A stretch of 64,000 nt of DNA from Dichomitus squalens LYAD-421 SS1 (lineage: Eukaryota > Basidiomycota > Agaricomycetes > Polyporales > Polyporaceae): positions 62,001 through 126,000 of the forward strand of contig NW_006766893.1 in NCBI RefSeq assembly GCF_000275845.1. The letters are read 5' to 3'. Numbering within the stretch: position 1 is the stretch's first letter; each line of letters opens with the position of its first letter. Below are positions 33,642 through 44,140 of the stretch, piece by piece. Position numbers and translations under genes: made by a program. The notes under the pieces are model-generated. The model searched no databases and was not told where the DNA came from. It worked only from the letters and a program-made list of their open reading frames with translations.

Positions 33642-35069
33642 ACTCTTGCTGTGGTGGGGCATACTCGTCTTGCGGGTGTACTCACTGCAGCGAAGTCCAT
33701 ATGACATGTTCGAGACGCAACTGTGTGGCACCACAGCTCGTGTTCCGCTAGTGGAGTCTTCGACAATGGGAATGTCGACTTTTGTGAGTGACTGCACACT
33801 ATTGCTGACATGCGTGTAGAGCCAACCCGAACAAATCCGGGAGTCTGTTGCTAAGCAAGATGCCATATTGACTGATAAAGTCTGCGCAGATGCTTGGTAG
33901 ATGCCCGGAATATGCCTGCCTCTGTCTATCATCCCAAATGTCGACGACGCAAGTAGGACCTGCTTGATCCGGCGCCAGTCAGCCCGATGGGTGATCCGCG
34001 CAAACAGGCTGTAGCTTAGCGTTGATGGTTAGAAGCCTCACCTGAGCTGGGAAGACTGGTGCCCCGCAGACGGCAGCGCGGAACCAATGACCTGATACTC
34101 CAGTGAGACCACATTCATCCCGAACGACGAATGGTGGAATGCGGGGCTCCCAAGACAACGTTCTATCCCAACCTGACTCAGTCGGAGCGCGCGACGCTCT
34201 GCGTCTGCTGTGCGCTTGACGTCCATCTATCCCGTCAGACCCAGCCGCTAGTACTACGGAGATGGCTCCTGCATCTTGATCTGCTGCCTCGTGTTACGAG
34301 TCATCCAGCTCCTTTTCCGTCCGCAGTGGATAAGGTGGCACCCTATTTCCACCTCGCCGCCAGGATATTCGGTTAAAGAAGTGGAAACCTTTGTACTGCA
34401 GGGCCTCAAGGCTTGTCAGGCGAGCTTCGACACCTCCATTTTCCGCTGCTTCTCTGAAACCATGAATACGTATATGGGCACTCGCGCCGCTGTAGCGGCG
34501 TGACGGGTAGCATGGGGCAAGGAGAATACCTCCGTGTTTTATTGTTGCGAGATGTGTCACCTGTGTTTACTTATGGGGTATTGTGAAAGGGGCGGAGCGG
34601 CAACCTTGCAGGGTGGCTGCAGAGCTGAGAAAGCAGCTGAGATACCTGTAAAACGTGGGAACGTGGCGAGATGTGGTGAACCGAGTATATGGGCAAACTG
34701 ACAGGACGGCCTGACGCAGATATCGCAGTCGTGACTATCATCACGGAAGCTGGAGATGGAGTACGGGATGCAGGAGATGCAGAAGATGCAGAAGAATCGA
34801 ATCATTCAGCAGAATGGGGAAGGAAGGAGCTCGGGCGGCGGATGCCTTGGTGCGTCTAAGCGACTCGGGCTATGCCGTGCCTCAGACTGGCATCAAACGC
34901 TCATGATGCCCTTTGCCATACTAGCTATCGGCGTCTATACGCCGACAAAAAGGTCTGCAAACTTTTCGCCTCCTCTCCCCACCCCTACCACAGGCTTCGC
35001 GCCGTCGATACCCCCTTTAATGTCCCATACTTTCGCATCTACTCGTTTCGTTGCTCTTTGGTTTCCAGC
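33642..35069. other. Intergenic 1.4 kb, no gene recognised
   Basis: Open frames are short and show no family features. A small purine-rich repeat of GAGATGCAGAAG-like units lies at about 34759-34795. The last 150 bases are C/T-rich and probably form the 5' leader of the nucleotidyltransferase-like gene. Confidence 0.4.
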
Positions 35070-35885
35070 ATGTCTCGTAGATCCTCCTCCTCGACCTTGC
35101 CCGAGCACAACGACGTAATGCTCACGCCGGACATCCTCATAGGTGCCCTGCATGACCTTTCTACTCGCCTTCGACAGTACTTCCCTTCTACCGTGCGCCT
35201 GGTCGTTCACGGTGGAGCCATAATGGTCCTCCATCCCATGCTCGCGTGCCGCGGAGGAACCCGCGACGTCGACTTCATCAAACGCTCGTTCGAAGCCGAG
35301 TGGATCGCGCTTGGTGTAACTGACGCTGGTGCCCGCCTGGCCACCTGCATCAAGGCCACCGCGCGCAAATTCCATCTCGGCGCGGACTGGATGAATTCTG
35401 CCGCGGACGTTGCACTCCCCATGGCTTTTGAGTAAGTGTCACTCAGAAATTTTCTTCGAGCCACGATGAAAGCGCCCAACTGACTCACCTTTGTGCGCAG
35501 CGCATATGGAAAAACATACGACCCCATCTATACAGATGCCGTATCCCCCGCGAACATGAGTATTAGCACTCTCTTCACTTCCCCCGGCCTCGTCATCATT
35601 GGCGTGAGCTGGGCTTGGAGTATTGCGCTCAAGCTCGTGCGCTACGACAAACATGATCCGCAGGACATTGCGAGCATCCTCCGGCTCGGACGCAATCAGC
35701 GGAACGTCAAGTGGACTCGTTCCCTGCTCGAGAGCTGGCTTGTCCAGGAATGCGGCGCTATGGGATACGCTGCCTACGCGCCATGGCAAATGGAGGCCCT
35801 CAGAAAAAAGATGCGCAACGCCATCGAACTAGCATATCACCCCCCTCCCGCCGTGCCTCAACTTGGTCCTGTCCGAGTGTATTGA
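35070..35885 (+). CDS. Nucleotidyltransferase-fold-like protein, copy 1 (NT1)
   Basis: Two exons (35070-35431 and 35501-35885) join in frame to 248 residues. The pattern 'RLVVHGGAIMVLHP' (Gly48-Gly49) followed by 'TRDVDFI' (Asp66, Asp68) is the hGG...DxD layout of minimal nucleotidyltransferases. It fits basidiomycete proteins that I know only as a domain of unknown function resembling that fold. Later conserved blocks are 'TSPGLVIIGVSWAWSIALKL', 'VRYDKHDPQDIASILRLG' and 'GAMGYAAYAPWQMEALRKKM'. The KLVR(Y)DKHDP block resembles the K...D/KDxxD region that follows the active site in related folds. Catalysis is not demonstrated. A paralogue with the same intron position is at 60661-61487. This gene is convergent with the mannosyltransferase gene. 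Confidence 0.75.
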
Positions 35886-36691
35886 GCTGCGCGTGTGGAC
35901 TGCTGCTAGATATACTTTTCCATCATACTCCTGTTCCGCGGCCTGTTTCGGTCTGCTTTTTGTATCGTTATCATTTTCTTTGCTGTTGTCCTTGCTCTGT
36001 TGCTAGTTGCTCAGACTCCCTTACCTCGACGCTTCGCCCTTCACGCGCCATCCTCCACGCTATCCCCATCCCCTATTCCTCGCCCACGTTACCCTAGTAT
36101 TACTGCTGATGATTCTACCACGGACATTATACCCTAATGCTACCACGGTAGTCACGACTGGTACGATACTACATACGACTCCTGTTCATACGATTGTTGC
36201 TACGATTTCACGACCCCGTTATTCCCACATCTTCTCGGATGCCCTATACCCTGTGTGAAGCCGAGGATGTCAATCACTCGATATCTCATCTTCCCGTAAT
36301 GCGCGGTAGCTGGTGATAACATCTTAGCATTAACGTAACTCTAGATGGCGTCCCAGACAGCCGGCTATTCGAAGCCTTTACAGTAAGTACATGTGTAAAT
36401 GTGAGACTGCGCGCATACACGCAAGCGTCCTGGACTGTCCATGAACTCCACGCGCAAGAAACCGCTCACCAAGTGAGATCCCAATGCCCTTGTGCAGTCC
36501 GGATACTGTACTGTACTGTATCAGGGCCTTCGTATGTGTCGCACCTCGACGTCCAAACGCCATCGACCTGTGCCAGCCAACCGTTTCGCCGGCACCGGAC
36601 CGGGTTGCGGATGCTACTCAAGCATCCGCCGGGCTTCGTGGGCGGCGCGCGGCTCGGGCGCAGCGAAGCACCAGAAGGCGGCACCCTCGTC
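35886..36691. other. 3' spacer between convergent genes
   Basis: About 800 bases separate the ends of NT1 and the mannosyltransferase gene. The first half is T/C-rich with many TACCACG-like short motifs; no gene is recognised. Confidence 0.4.
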
Positions 36692-38693
36692 TCACGACCG
36701 CACCACTTGCTCCCACTTGCGCAAGCAGGAGTACATGTTGTTGTCTGTTCCGAACGTCCCGCGGCGGGGTCTCAGTCAGCCCGGCGTTGCTCAGTGGAGG
36801 CCCCACACCGCGCTCCGACGGCCCGGACCAGGCGGGGGGGATTCGGGGACGACTCACCGAAGCTCTGATACTGCGTGCACGAGCAGTTGCGTTCCTGCCG
36901 CACGCTGTGGAGGCGCGGACAGTGCATGAAGGGCGGGTGCTGATACCCGATGTCGTCGAAGAAGTGAATCTGGTCTTTGCGGGCAAAGAGCGCGGCGCCG
37001 ATGCTGTGGACAGGGGCGTCGCCCCAGCGCTGTTGGTGGCGTGTCAGCGGAGGGTGATTACAGGGAGCGCCGTTGACATTAGGTGACGTTTGAGAGATAA
37101 TGAGCAGGGCTGGCTGAGCGCGAGGACAAAACGTTTCCCACCTCGTAATAGAACCCGCCCTTGGACTCCAGGTGCTCGAAGAACTTGCTGTACACCTCAC
37201 CGCGCCAAAACTCCATGTTCGCGATCTCGAAATTACTCCAGACTGTACACCAGCGGTTAGGGTGCGAGAGCGTGTACGAACCGCAAGACGTAGGACGTAC
37301 AGTGACACATGTTATAAGAGTTGCCGCCGTCGTCGGAGAGGAAGGCCATGGAGTTGTTGGGAGCTACATGTTGCGGGTTCGCAGCGATGTATTCTGTCAC
37401 ATACGCTAATGTTGAGGAACGCGGAACACTAACTTCATGGTAGCCTTACCTTTGACGGCATCCCACAACGTCGGAACTGTTGGTGGCCACTCTTGTAGAG
37501 AGATGGTAAAGCCTCCAATGACCGACGTGTAAAAATCGAGCATGGGCAGCGAGCAATCCGCACTTACCATAGACCTTGTCATGCTCTTCCATGAAGAGGA
37601 AAGGGTCGTAGTCGGTATCGCAGTGGAAGCTGACACCAGGTCTGTCGGCAGATGAGACTTCTATCAACGTCAACGGGGGAATGGAGCGTGACGTACTCAA
37701 CTCGCCAATACCACTTGTAGCGTTGCGCGAGAGGATGCCTGTAGAAGAACTGCACTGATGGTAAGCCACGTTTGGGAAGAACGGGACGGACGTAGCGCCT
37801 TACGCCGGAGTTGAAGCGGCACATGTTACGATAGCTATATGAAGTGTTAGAGACGGTGCACCGGAATATTTGTGGCAATGTTCACTGACGAGACGCTGCC
37901 TAAGACATCGCGAAACATAACGTCAATTGAGTACATATTTGATTATGAATGCCATCTTACCTCCGTATACGACATTGTTGGCTTCCATCTGAGCTCTACT
38001 CGCAGCAGCTTTCTCCTCGTCTATCCAGCCTGGCTGATACCAGTCTTCCTTCGGGATCAGTCCAAAGGAGACTGGTCCGGCAATGGCGGCGCTCATCTTT
38101 CTAACGTGATCGTCAAGCATAATGAGTCTCATACTCGAAGTCAAGACTCACTCTTTGAACTCGTCAGTGAACGGGACCTCGTTCAGAAAAATCCAAGGAT
38201 AGCCAAATCGATGGTTGAAGCGGTCTTCGAGCTGAGTGACGCTCCGTAAGGCACCTTCTAGCTCTGAGTTGCGCACGAGCATGAGGAGGACCGCGTTGGC
38301 TCGTCGTGTGCCATTAGAGCCGAGCTCGTACTCGGAGAGCCCTTCGGTGGATGCGGGAGCGGTCCCCGGATGCGAGGGGAAAGTGGTAGCGTTGGTCAAA
38401 TCAACGTTGGTCTGGTTACCTAATGGCCATTGGAAATGGATGCGGTAGCGAGATACTGAGGTAATGTGTGCGTAATCCGGCTTTAGATGGCGAAGGAGGG
38501 AATGTAGAGAGAACTACAAACGGCAAAGGAGCAGTGTCAGATGGCAATTGCTTTCCACTAGACTCAGAGGCGTACTCACAAGAAATGTCATGGCCAACGC
38601 CATCCACAAAAGTGTCCGGTTGATTCTGTATGTTCGGTGCCAGAGTGTCCGGGAGTAGCATTCTCTGCAATGAATGGGGAGCCAGGAAGACAT
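36692..38693 (-). CDS. Alpha-1,2-mannosyltransferase, KRE2/MNT1 family (GT15)
   Basis: Twelve exons (38693-38580, 38513-38152, 38100-37961, 37899-37890, 37834-37804, 37749-37697, 37641-37568, 37512-37450, 37405-37301, 37242-37142, 37029-36858, 36744-36692) join in frame to 425 residues. GT15 enzymes are Golgi type II membrane proteins that extend O- and N-linked mannans from GDP-mannose. A single membrane anchor lies near residues 27-45 ('TLLWMALAMTFLFSLHSLL'). Family blocks follow in order: 'YPWIFLNEVPFTDEFKE', 'SYRNMCRFNSGFFYRHPLAQ', 'YKWYWRVEPGVSFHCD' (the Mn/GDP-mannose motif), 'CHFWSNFEIANMEFWR' (containing the probable nucleophile Glu), and 'RWGDAPVHSIGAAL' with 'HFFDDIGYQHPPF'. Exon 4 is only 10 nt. 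The C-terminal 40 residues retain Cys residues typical of the family. The ATG at 38693 gives a short cytosolic tail as expected. Confidence 0.9.
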
Positions 38694-40271
38694 GTCGATG
38701 GGGTCACTTCGAGGATGGGTAGTGTAATAAGCCACAATGCAGGCACGCAAGCTGCTGAGCCGCGCCGCGCAGTCGTCCGTGTCACGGGAGTCTGGACGGT
38801 CCGCAGTCGAGCGGTCCACACGATGTTCGGAGGTGCATTGCTACAAAGGGGCGGCCAAGTTTGTTCCATAAATGTGATACATGCGAACTTACCTTGGGAC
38901 CGGAACGGTGAAGTCGTTAGCCCTGGAGACAAAACATCGCATGATAGGGTTGCAACATACGAGGCGTCGCAGAACAGGGATATTTCTAGTAGAACTCAGT
39001 CCTCTCGGTCCCGCCTGCAGATCGAAGAGGGATCATACGACTCGCTGAATGCCGGCATTGCGCTGCGATTGGCCGACGTTCGGAGGCACCTTTCAGTAAG
39101 AATAAACCTTGAAGCTGACAGCTCTCGTCCATAAATAACCTTCATGGAGCGCTGCGCAATAACTGCTGCGTTGGGCCAGCCAATCTCATCGCGAGCTGGT
39201 ACAACTTGCGCAGTAGCATATCGACTCGGACCGTTTCCTCGCCGTCTCCGACTACATAGTGTCACTGACAGCAGAACGATAAGCCAGCCTGTGGGTCAAG
39301 CTTATCTCAGGTCCCATGAACAACTATGCCCATGGTCCCTATCGTGAGAAACGAGTGGCTACTCGGACAGCAGAACGCACCGTACAAGTACATAATAGCG
39401 TTTGTTCGTTGAAGCGTTGAAGCGTTAAAGCGTCGCATTGCCACTGCCAGCTGTCGTGGCGCCCCTTGCTGATCTAATCACGATGGGATCTGAGTTGGAC
39501 AACTGTGCTGACTCCGCCACAAATTGCTTTGCAGCAGTCGAGAAAAAGTTCGTCATAGAACGCCCGCAAGTCTGAGGACGAACACCCAAGTGTGTATCTT
39601 CAGATTCGTTCGTAGCAGTGTGTATCGAACTTATGCCACGTTCGGTACCTCGGGATAGAGTAGGATAGGTTTAGTTTTCCCTGCAAAATCGCCGTAGCCG
39701 CTCGGGGACCCACTCCCATCGCTGAGCGGCCAGGGCGATTTTGGCTGGTTAACTAACCCCATCTTGATCCTATCCGACGTACCGAACGTGGCCTTATATT
39801 TCGTGTTCTAATGTCCGTAGCGATGATTTGGAGACACACAGATGTCTGAGGAGAAACGAGTAGAACATGACCACATGTGGCCTACCAGTGCTGATCGCGA
39901 TTCGCCTTCTGCGATCTCTACAAGGACCAACTTCAAGTTCATACCGGCAATCTGCAGATAAAAATACTTCTGCAGCGCCAGCTGTTGATCATGAACGGCT
40001 CGTGTACTAAGGTTCAGTCAAAGGTGGACATCTATACCGTCTTTGCTGAGATAGTCGACGGTCCTCGGCCAATCAATTGCCAGATCCAGAGCCTTGTGAC
40101 TGGCAGTTATAGAGGCTGCGGTGACACTTCACTCCCGGGAATGAACAGACATTGCGCACAAGGCCACATCTGTCCACCGCGTGGTTTCGGCGCACCACTA
40201 CCTAGTCAAACGGTGCATCAATAAGAGGTCTCTACTTCCCCCCTCCCAGCAGTATAGACACATTGCTCACC
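38694..40271. other. Intergenic 1.6 kb containing a MITE
   Basis: This region lies between the divergent mannosyltransferase gene and HET pseudogene. Apart from the 158-bp element at 39635-39792 and a few CGTTGAAG/CGTTAAAG repeats at about 39412-39432, nothing is recognised. Confidence 0.45.
39635..39792. mobile_element. 158-bp MITE with 5-bp target duplication
   Basis: The left end GCCACGTTCGGTACCTCGG is matched by the reverse complement of the right end, GCCACGTTCGGTACGTCGG. Pairing continues inward (AAAATCGCC and GCCGCTC blocks on both arms), so most of the element folds back on itself. Both sides are bordered by the direct repeat CTTAT (39630-39634 and 39793-39797), which is best read as a target-site duplication. 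There is no coding capacity. The terminal sequence does not match a superfamily I can name. Confidence 0.75.
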
Positions 40272-42576
40272 ATGATTAGAGGCAACTCCGATGCTTCGTA
40301 CCCGTCACAAGACAGCCAAGCCAAGCCAAACCAATCGCATGGTCTCAAACCCAAGATCTACACTACGCTTCGAAAGGTCCACCGTGTCATCGACTTGATG
40401 TTCGCAGTAGCACAGCCAGTAGTCTGCCAGGTAAGTATTGCAGTACAGTAACTTGGAACGTGTGCTCAGATTGTCATTTTTAAATGTCAGAACACCAGAG
40501 TGGACGGCAGAGGTTCCGATGCCATCGACAACAGGGCAGACATGGAGAACTTGTTTATCTACTTCCTCGACATACCCTGCATCGACATACCCTGCATCGA
40601 CATACCTTACATCGACATATCTCATCCCTTGAGCGAATCAGACATTACTGGCTTCTCATCCCGACCATGCACCCAAATGGTGCAGCTCATCCGCGTGATC
40701 ATCGAAAGCGTACTGGATATGAAAGTTCCCATGGACCGTCTCGTGCTGCCACACGGCTCGGCTACCGTCATTTCTAGAGGCAATCTCGCCAAACTCCTCG
40801 TTCCGTGGGCACGTCAGATGCTACTCGACAAAACGAATCCTGCCTATGACCTCGAATACCATCGGGAGCGTGGCCGAAAGGTTACGGACATCTTGTCTCG
40901 GCAGGTTCATGCGCTCGATCAGGATGTCCTGGCTCACAATGCACTGGGACCATTCCTTGTGTCCCTTCACGCATGTGCGAGAGCAGTTTGGGGACCCGAC
41001 AAAGCTGCTTTCCGCTGGTTCGAATACACCAAGATATACGTCATAATTCTTTAAAACTTGCGTAAAAACTCGAGAGTCATTGGAGATCCAGCACATTGGA
41101 ATATATCTTAGATGCAGGCATGCCCTTCATTGCCTTCGCGTCTACCCGCGGACGGGGATCATCAATCTGAATCGCGACCCCAAGAATATTTGCCATGTCG
41201 CACCCGGGTGCACATGTGCCCTCGTCAAGCCCTCCATTGAGGCCGTGCGCTCTTCGTACCTGGAGGATGACGTGCCTGCAGTCATTTTCGACGGAAACGG
41301 ACTCACCGTGCGCCCTGCATCGAAGGGCCCTTATGTCGCAATTTCCCATGTCTGGGCGGACGGCTTAGGCAGCTCGACCGAGCACGGGCTCCCCCTGTGT
41401 CAAGTCGCGCGACTCGACGCTCTCGTCCGGAAGCTCGTCCCGGATGGCGCGTTCTGGCACGATGGACTGTGCGTCCCGTCGCCGAAGACGCAGAGGCCAA
41501 CCTGGCAACGCGCGATCAGCCTCCTCGCGCGAATTTACGCTGGGGCAGACAAAGTCCTTGTCGTCGATGGCGGCGTCCGTACGCAGTGCTCGCTGGCGAA
41601 GCCTGTCGAGGAGTGCTTGCTGAGGATCGCGACGTCGGGCTGGGCGCAGCGCATCTGGACGCTTCAGGAAGGAGTGCTTGCCCGCGAGCTCTACTTCGAA
41701 GTTGCAGACGGCCTCGTCGACTGCTCGCACTTCGACGGCGACGCGTCTTTCATCACCTCCTGTCTCATCCCCACCCTCCGATATCGCCGCCACGACGGCG
41801 ATTCCAAGTTCCAGCGCCGCCTGTCGCAGCGACCACGTTGCAGTCTGAACGACCTCATCCGGTTCATGCGGTTGCGTTCTTTTACTTGCCCCGAAGACGA
41901 GCCTCTGGCAATCGCGGGGCTGCTTGGGATCGATGCAGCACCGCTCGCAGAGATTCGAGATGGACAGGAGAGGATGAAATCGCTCCTTCTGCAGGTTCGG
42001 GAGGTGCCTCACCGCATGATAATAAGCCGCAGCTAACATACCATGCGGCTCTCTATACCTAACTTCACATGGGCGCCTAGGTGGCTGAGCATGGTGTACT
42101 GGTCCGGACGCCCAGAGGAAACTGCTACTTGTACCGAGGCAGGGCTTTGCGGCGAGTTCACATTAGTCCGCTTCCCGACCACCCCTTCAGCCGAGACGCG
42201 GCCGATGGTCACCACTTCCCGAAAGCCAGAACTCCTTGGCTTGGACCGCGGAGACCGACCCAGGCTAGCATTCAACGCCAATGGTGTTGCCTTCTATAAC
42301 CTCACGCTCTTACGTCGCGATCCGATCGCGCCGCGCACGTGTAACGCCTTCCTTACAAGCCCCAAGATATGGGAGCTGTACTTGCAGCAGGATCAAGGTG
42401 TTGCCATTGTCCAAGTCATGTCGAACCCGGATCATAATGGAGCCGACTCCAAGCTTCATTGTCAATATGTCGGGCCGGCGCGCTTGGACTGGATAGAACG
42501 TACGGAAGCAATGAACGCGATAGATAAGTATACTGTGAAGGCATCCATTGACACATGCGAGGTGAATATTGTATGA
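40272..42576 (+). pseudogene. HET-domain-like protein, degenerate copy
   Basis: Exon 1 (40272-40430) and exon 2 (from 40491) are joined by a 60-nt intron. They give an N-terminus related to the intact gene at 55301-57665 ('LFIYFLDIPCIDIP', 'LIRVIIESVLDMKVPMDRL', 'NLAKLLVPWARQMLL'). At 41030-41160 the reading frame is broken by a TAA and several shifts, and part of the sequence is missing. From about 41150 the frame is clean through the HET core ('GPYVAISHVWADGLG', 'FWHDGLCVPSP', 'GWAQRIWTLQEG'). It is closed by an in-frame TAA at 42034-42036, after which homologous sequence resumes ('LSIPNFTWAPRWLSMVYW') and runs to 42576. HET proteins mediate vegetative incompatibility and allorecognition in fungi. 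With several breaks this copy cannot make the full protein. An internal ATG-driven core peptide is conceivable but unsupported. Confidence 0.8.
40570..40622 (+). repeat. 15-bp tandem repeat encoding DIPCI
   Basis: Three and a half copies of ACATACCCTGCATCG-type units encode 'DIPCIDIPCIDIPYIDI' in the N-terminal part of the HET pseudogene. The intact paralogue has a single 'DIPCVEI' at this site, so the array is an expansion specific to this copy. Confidence 0.85.
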
Positions 42577-42659
42577 CGTACTGGAATGATACTCTGATGG
42601 TGTTGATTAATTCATTTCCGTTCCACTATCCCCAATATTAACCTGAGAATCGCATCGCC

Positions 42660-43010
42660 ACGACGACAGATATTGGGGCGTGGGGGTGAGAGAGGAAGTG
42701 GCGTAAGACACCTCGACTTGAAGTGCGAGCCGTAAACGAAGCCGTCTACAGCTTCGGAGCAGAGATCATGAGTGAACAAACCTCCTTGAAGCGTCCAGAT
42801 GCACTGCGTTCAGCCTGACGTCGCGATCCTCAGCAAGCACTGCCTTTCGGGTCCCACCAGCGAGGACTGCGCATGGATGCCTCCATCGTTGACGAGGGCT
42901 TTATTAGACGCGCGAGGAGCTTGATCGCGTGCTGCCAAGTTAGTGACACCGTCTGCGGCGTCGGGACGCATAGTCCGTCGTGCTAAAAGCCGTCCACGTC
43001 CTCGGCCAAA
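42660..43010 (-). pseudogene. HET-domain gene remnant A
   Basis: On the - strand the sequence parallels the HET core. It has an HDGLCVP-type segment ('HDGLCVPTPQTV') preceded by a TAG where the intact gene has Trp, then 'TWQHAIKLLARL'. Further on are diverged versions of the 'LLRIATSGWAQRIWTLQEG' region. Frame shifts and stops are frequent. It runs opposite to the pseudogene at 40272-42576 and is clearly older, because identity to the intact copy is much lower. Confidence 0.7.
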
Positions 43011-43384
43011 GTGTGCGAGCATACCAACATGTCATAGCCCGCAGCTCGCTTACAGCAACATGATCGTCAGTGGGACACTGGCGGCGTGTGAAGAACTTGA
43101 ATGGAGTTTTGCGCCGACATTTGGTGCAAGGGCGCCGTGCGGATCTGCGAAAGATGATCGTATGCAGGCCTGCCGACGAGTACTGCTTCCTAGGATTCGG
43201 AAACAGCATAAGACATACCTCTACGAACAACCTGCGACACACCCTCCGTCTCTGCTAGGGTCCGGGGAGACAGAAGCCTCGCCACGGTCGAACCCGGGGG
43301 GAGGTCGGCTTCCGAACGCACGAACCCGACATACCCCGTGGCACGTCCTGCGCCTTCTCCTTCTCAAAATGCAGATTTTGCGAA
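42885..43384. repeat. Tandem duplication, unit 1 (HET fragment plus spacer X)
   Basis: The unit begins in the HET remnant ('CGAGGGCTTTATTAGACGCG'), passes GAGCATACCAACATGTCA, and continues through 'ACATTTGGTGCAAGG' and 'AGACAGAAGCCTCGCC'. It ends 'ATTTTGCGAAGCTCC' near 43395. The same order of landmarks is found in unit 2 directly downstream. The X part carries no recognised gene. Confidence 0.7.
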
Positions 43385-43575
43385 GCTCCATCGTGAACGA
43401 GGGCTTTATCTGACGCGTGAGATCGCGTGCTGCCAGGTTGATCACGCCGTCTGCGGCGGCGGGACGTATAGCCCGTCGTGCTAGAAGGGGCCACGAAAAC
43501 GTCGGGTCGCTCGACTTGACGTCGGGGAAGTCCGCTTTCGGTCGAGCTTCTTCAGCCGTTCACGTCCTCGGTCAA
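43385..43575 (-). pseudogene. HET-domain gene remnant B
   Basis: On the - strand this short segment retains pieces corresponding to 'GSSTEHGLP' (here SSTESGLP), 'CQVARLDA' and 'HDGLCVP...TWQRAI' (here a mutated form). It is broken by shifts and stops. It is the HET part of the second tandem unit and is slightly longer than the matching part of unit 1. Confidence 0.6.
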
Positions 43576-44140
43576 AGTGTGCGAGCATACTAACATGTCA
43601 CGACCCGCTGCTTGTTTATAATCACATGATAGGAGTCAGCGGGACCGTACACGGCAGGCAAAGCGCGATGGTCCAGGTGAGGAAATCTACGCTGAACATA
43701 CGGGCGATGCAACGTGCCCATAAGATTACCCAAATGACAAAGAGGGATACAAAGGCCCACTGGAAATGCCAGGGCCAGGTTGCATCGCCTATAAATGCTG
43801 CACAGATTTCCCTGCTTGGAGCCTGGCGCTTTGCCCGCCGTGGTATCGATGGCGAGTGAAGCGCCCACATTTGGTGCAAGGACACCGTGCGGATCTGCTG
43901 CGAAAGATGGTCTAAACGCAGGCCTTCCGACAAATGGTGCTTCCTGAAATTCAGCACTGGCACAAGACATACCTCTACCAACGGCCGGCGACACCTCCTC
44001 CATCTCTAGAGCTCGGGTAGACAGAAGCCTCGCCGCGGTGGATCCCGGAGGAAGGTCGGCTTCCGAATGCACGAATCCGAGATACCCCGTGGCACGTCCT
44101 GCCCCTTCTCCTTCTCAAACTGCAAATTTTGCGAAGCTGC
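43385..44140. repeat. Tandem duplication, unit 2 (HET fragment plus spacer X)
   Basis: This unit repeats the landmarks of unit 1: the TTTATCTGACGCG start, GAGCATACTAACATGTCA, ACATTTGGTGCAAGG, AGACAGAAGCCTCGCC and ATTTTGCGAAGCTGC. It also has about 75 extra bases in the HET part and about 200 extra bases near 43680-43860. That extra piece encodes a hydrophobic stretch on the - strand ('WHFQWAFVSLFVIWVILWA'), which may be a membrane segment of an unidentified lost gene. Confidence 0.7.
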
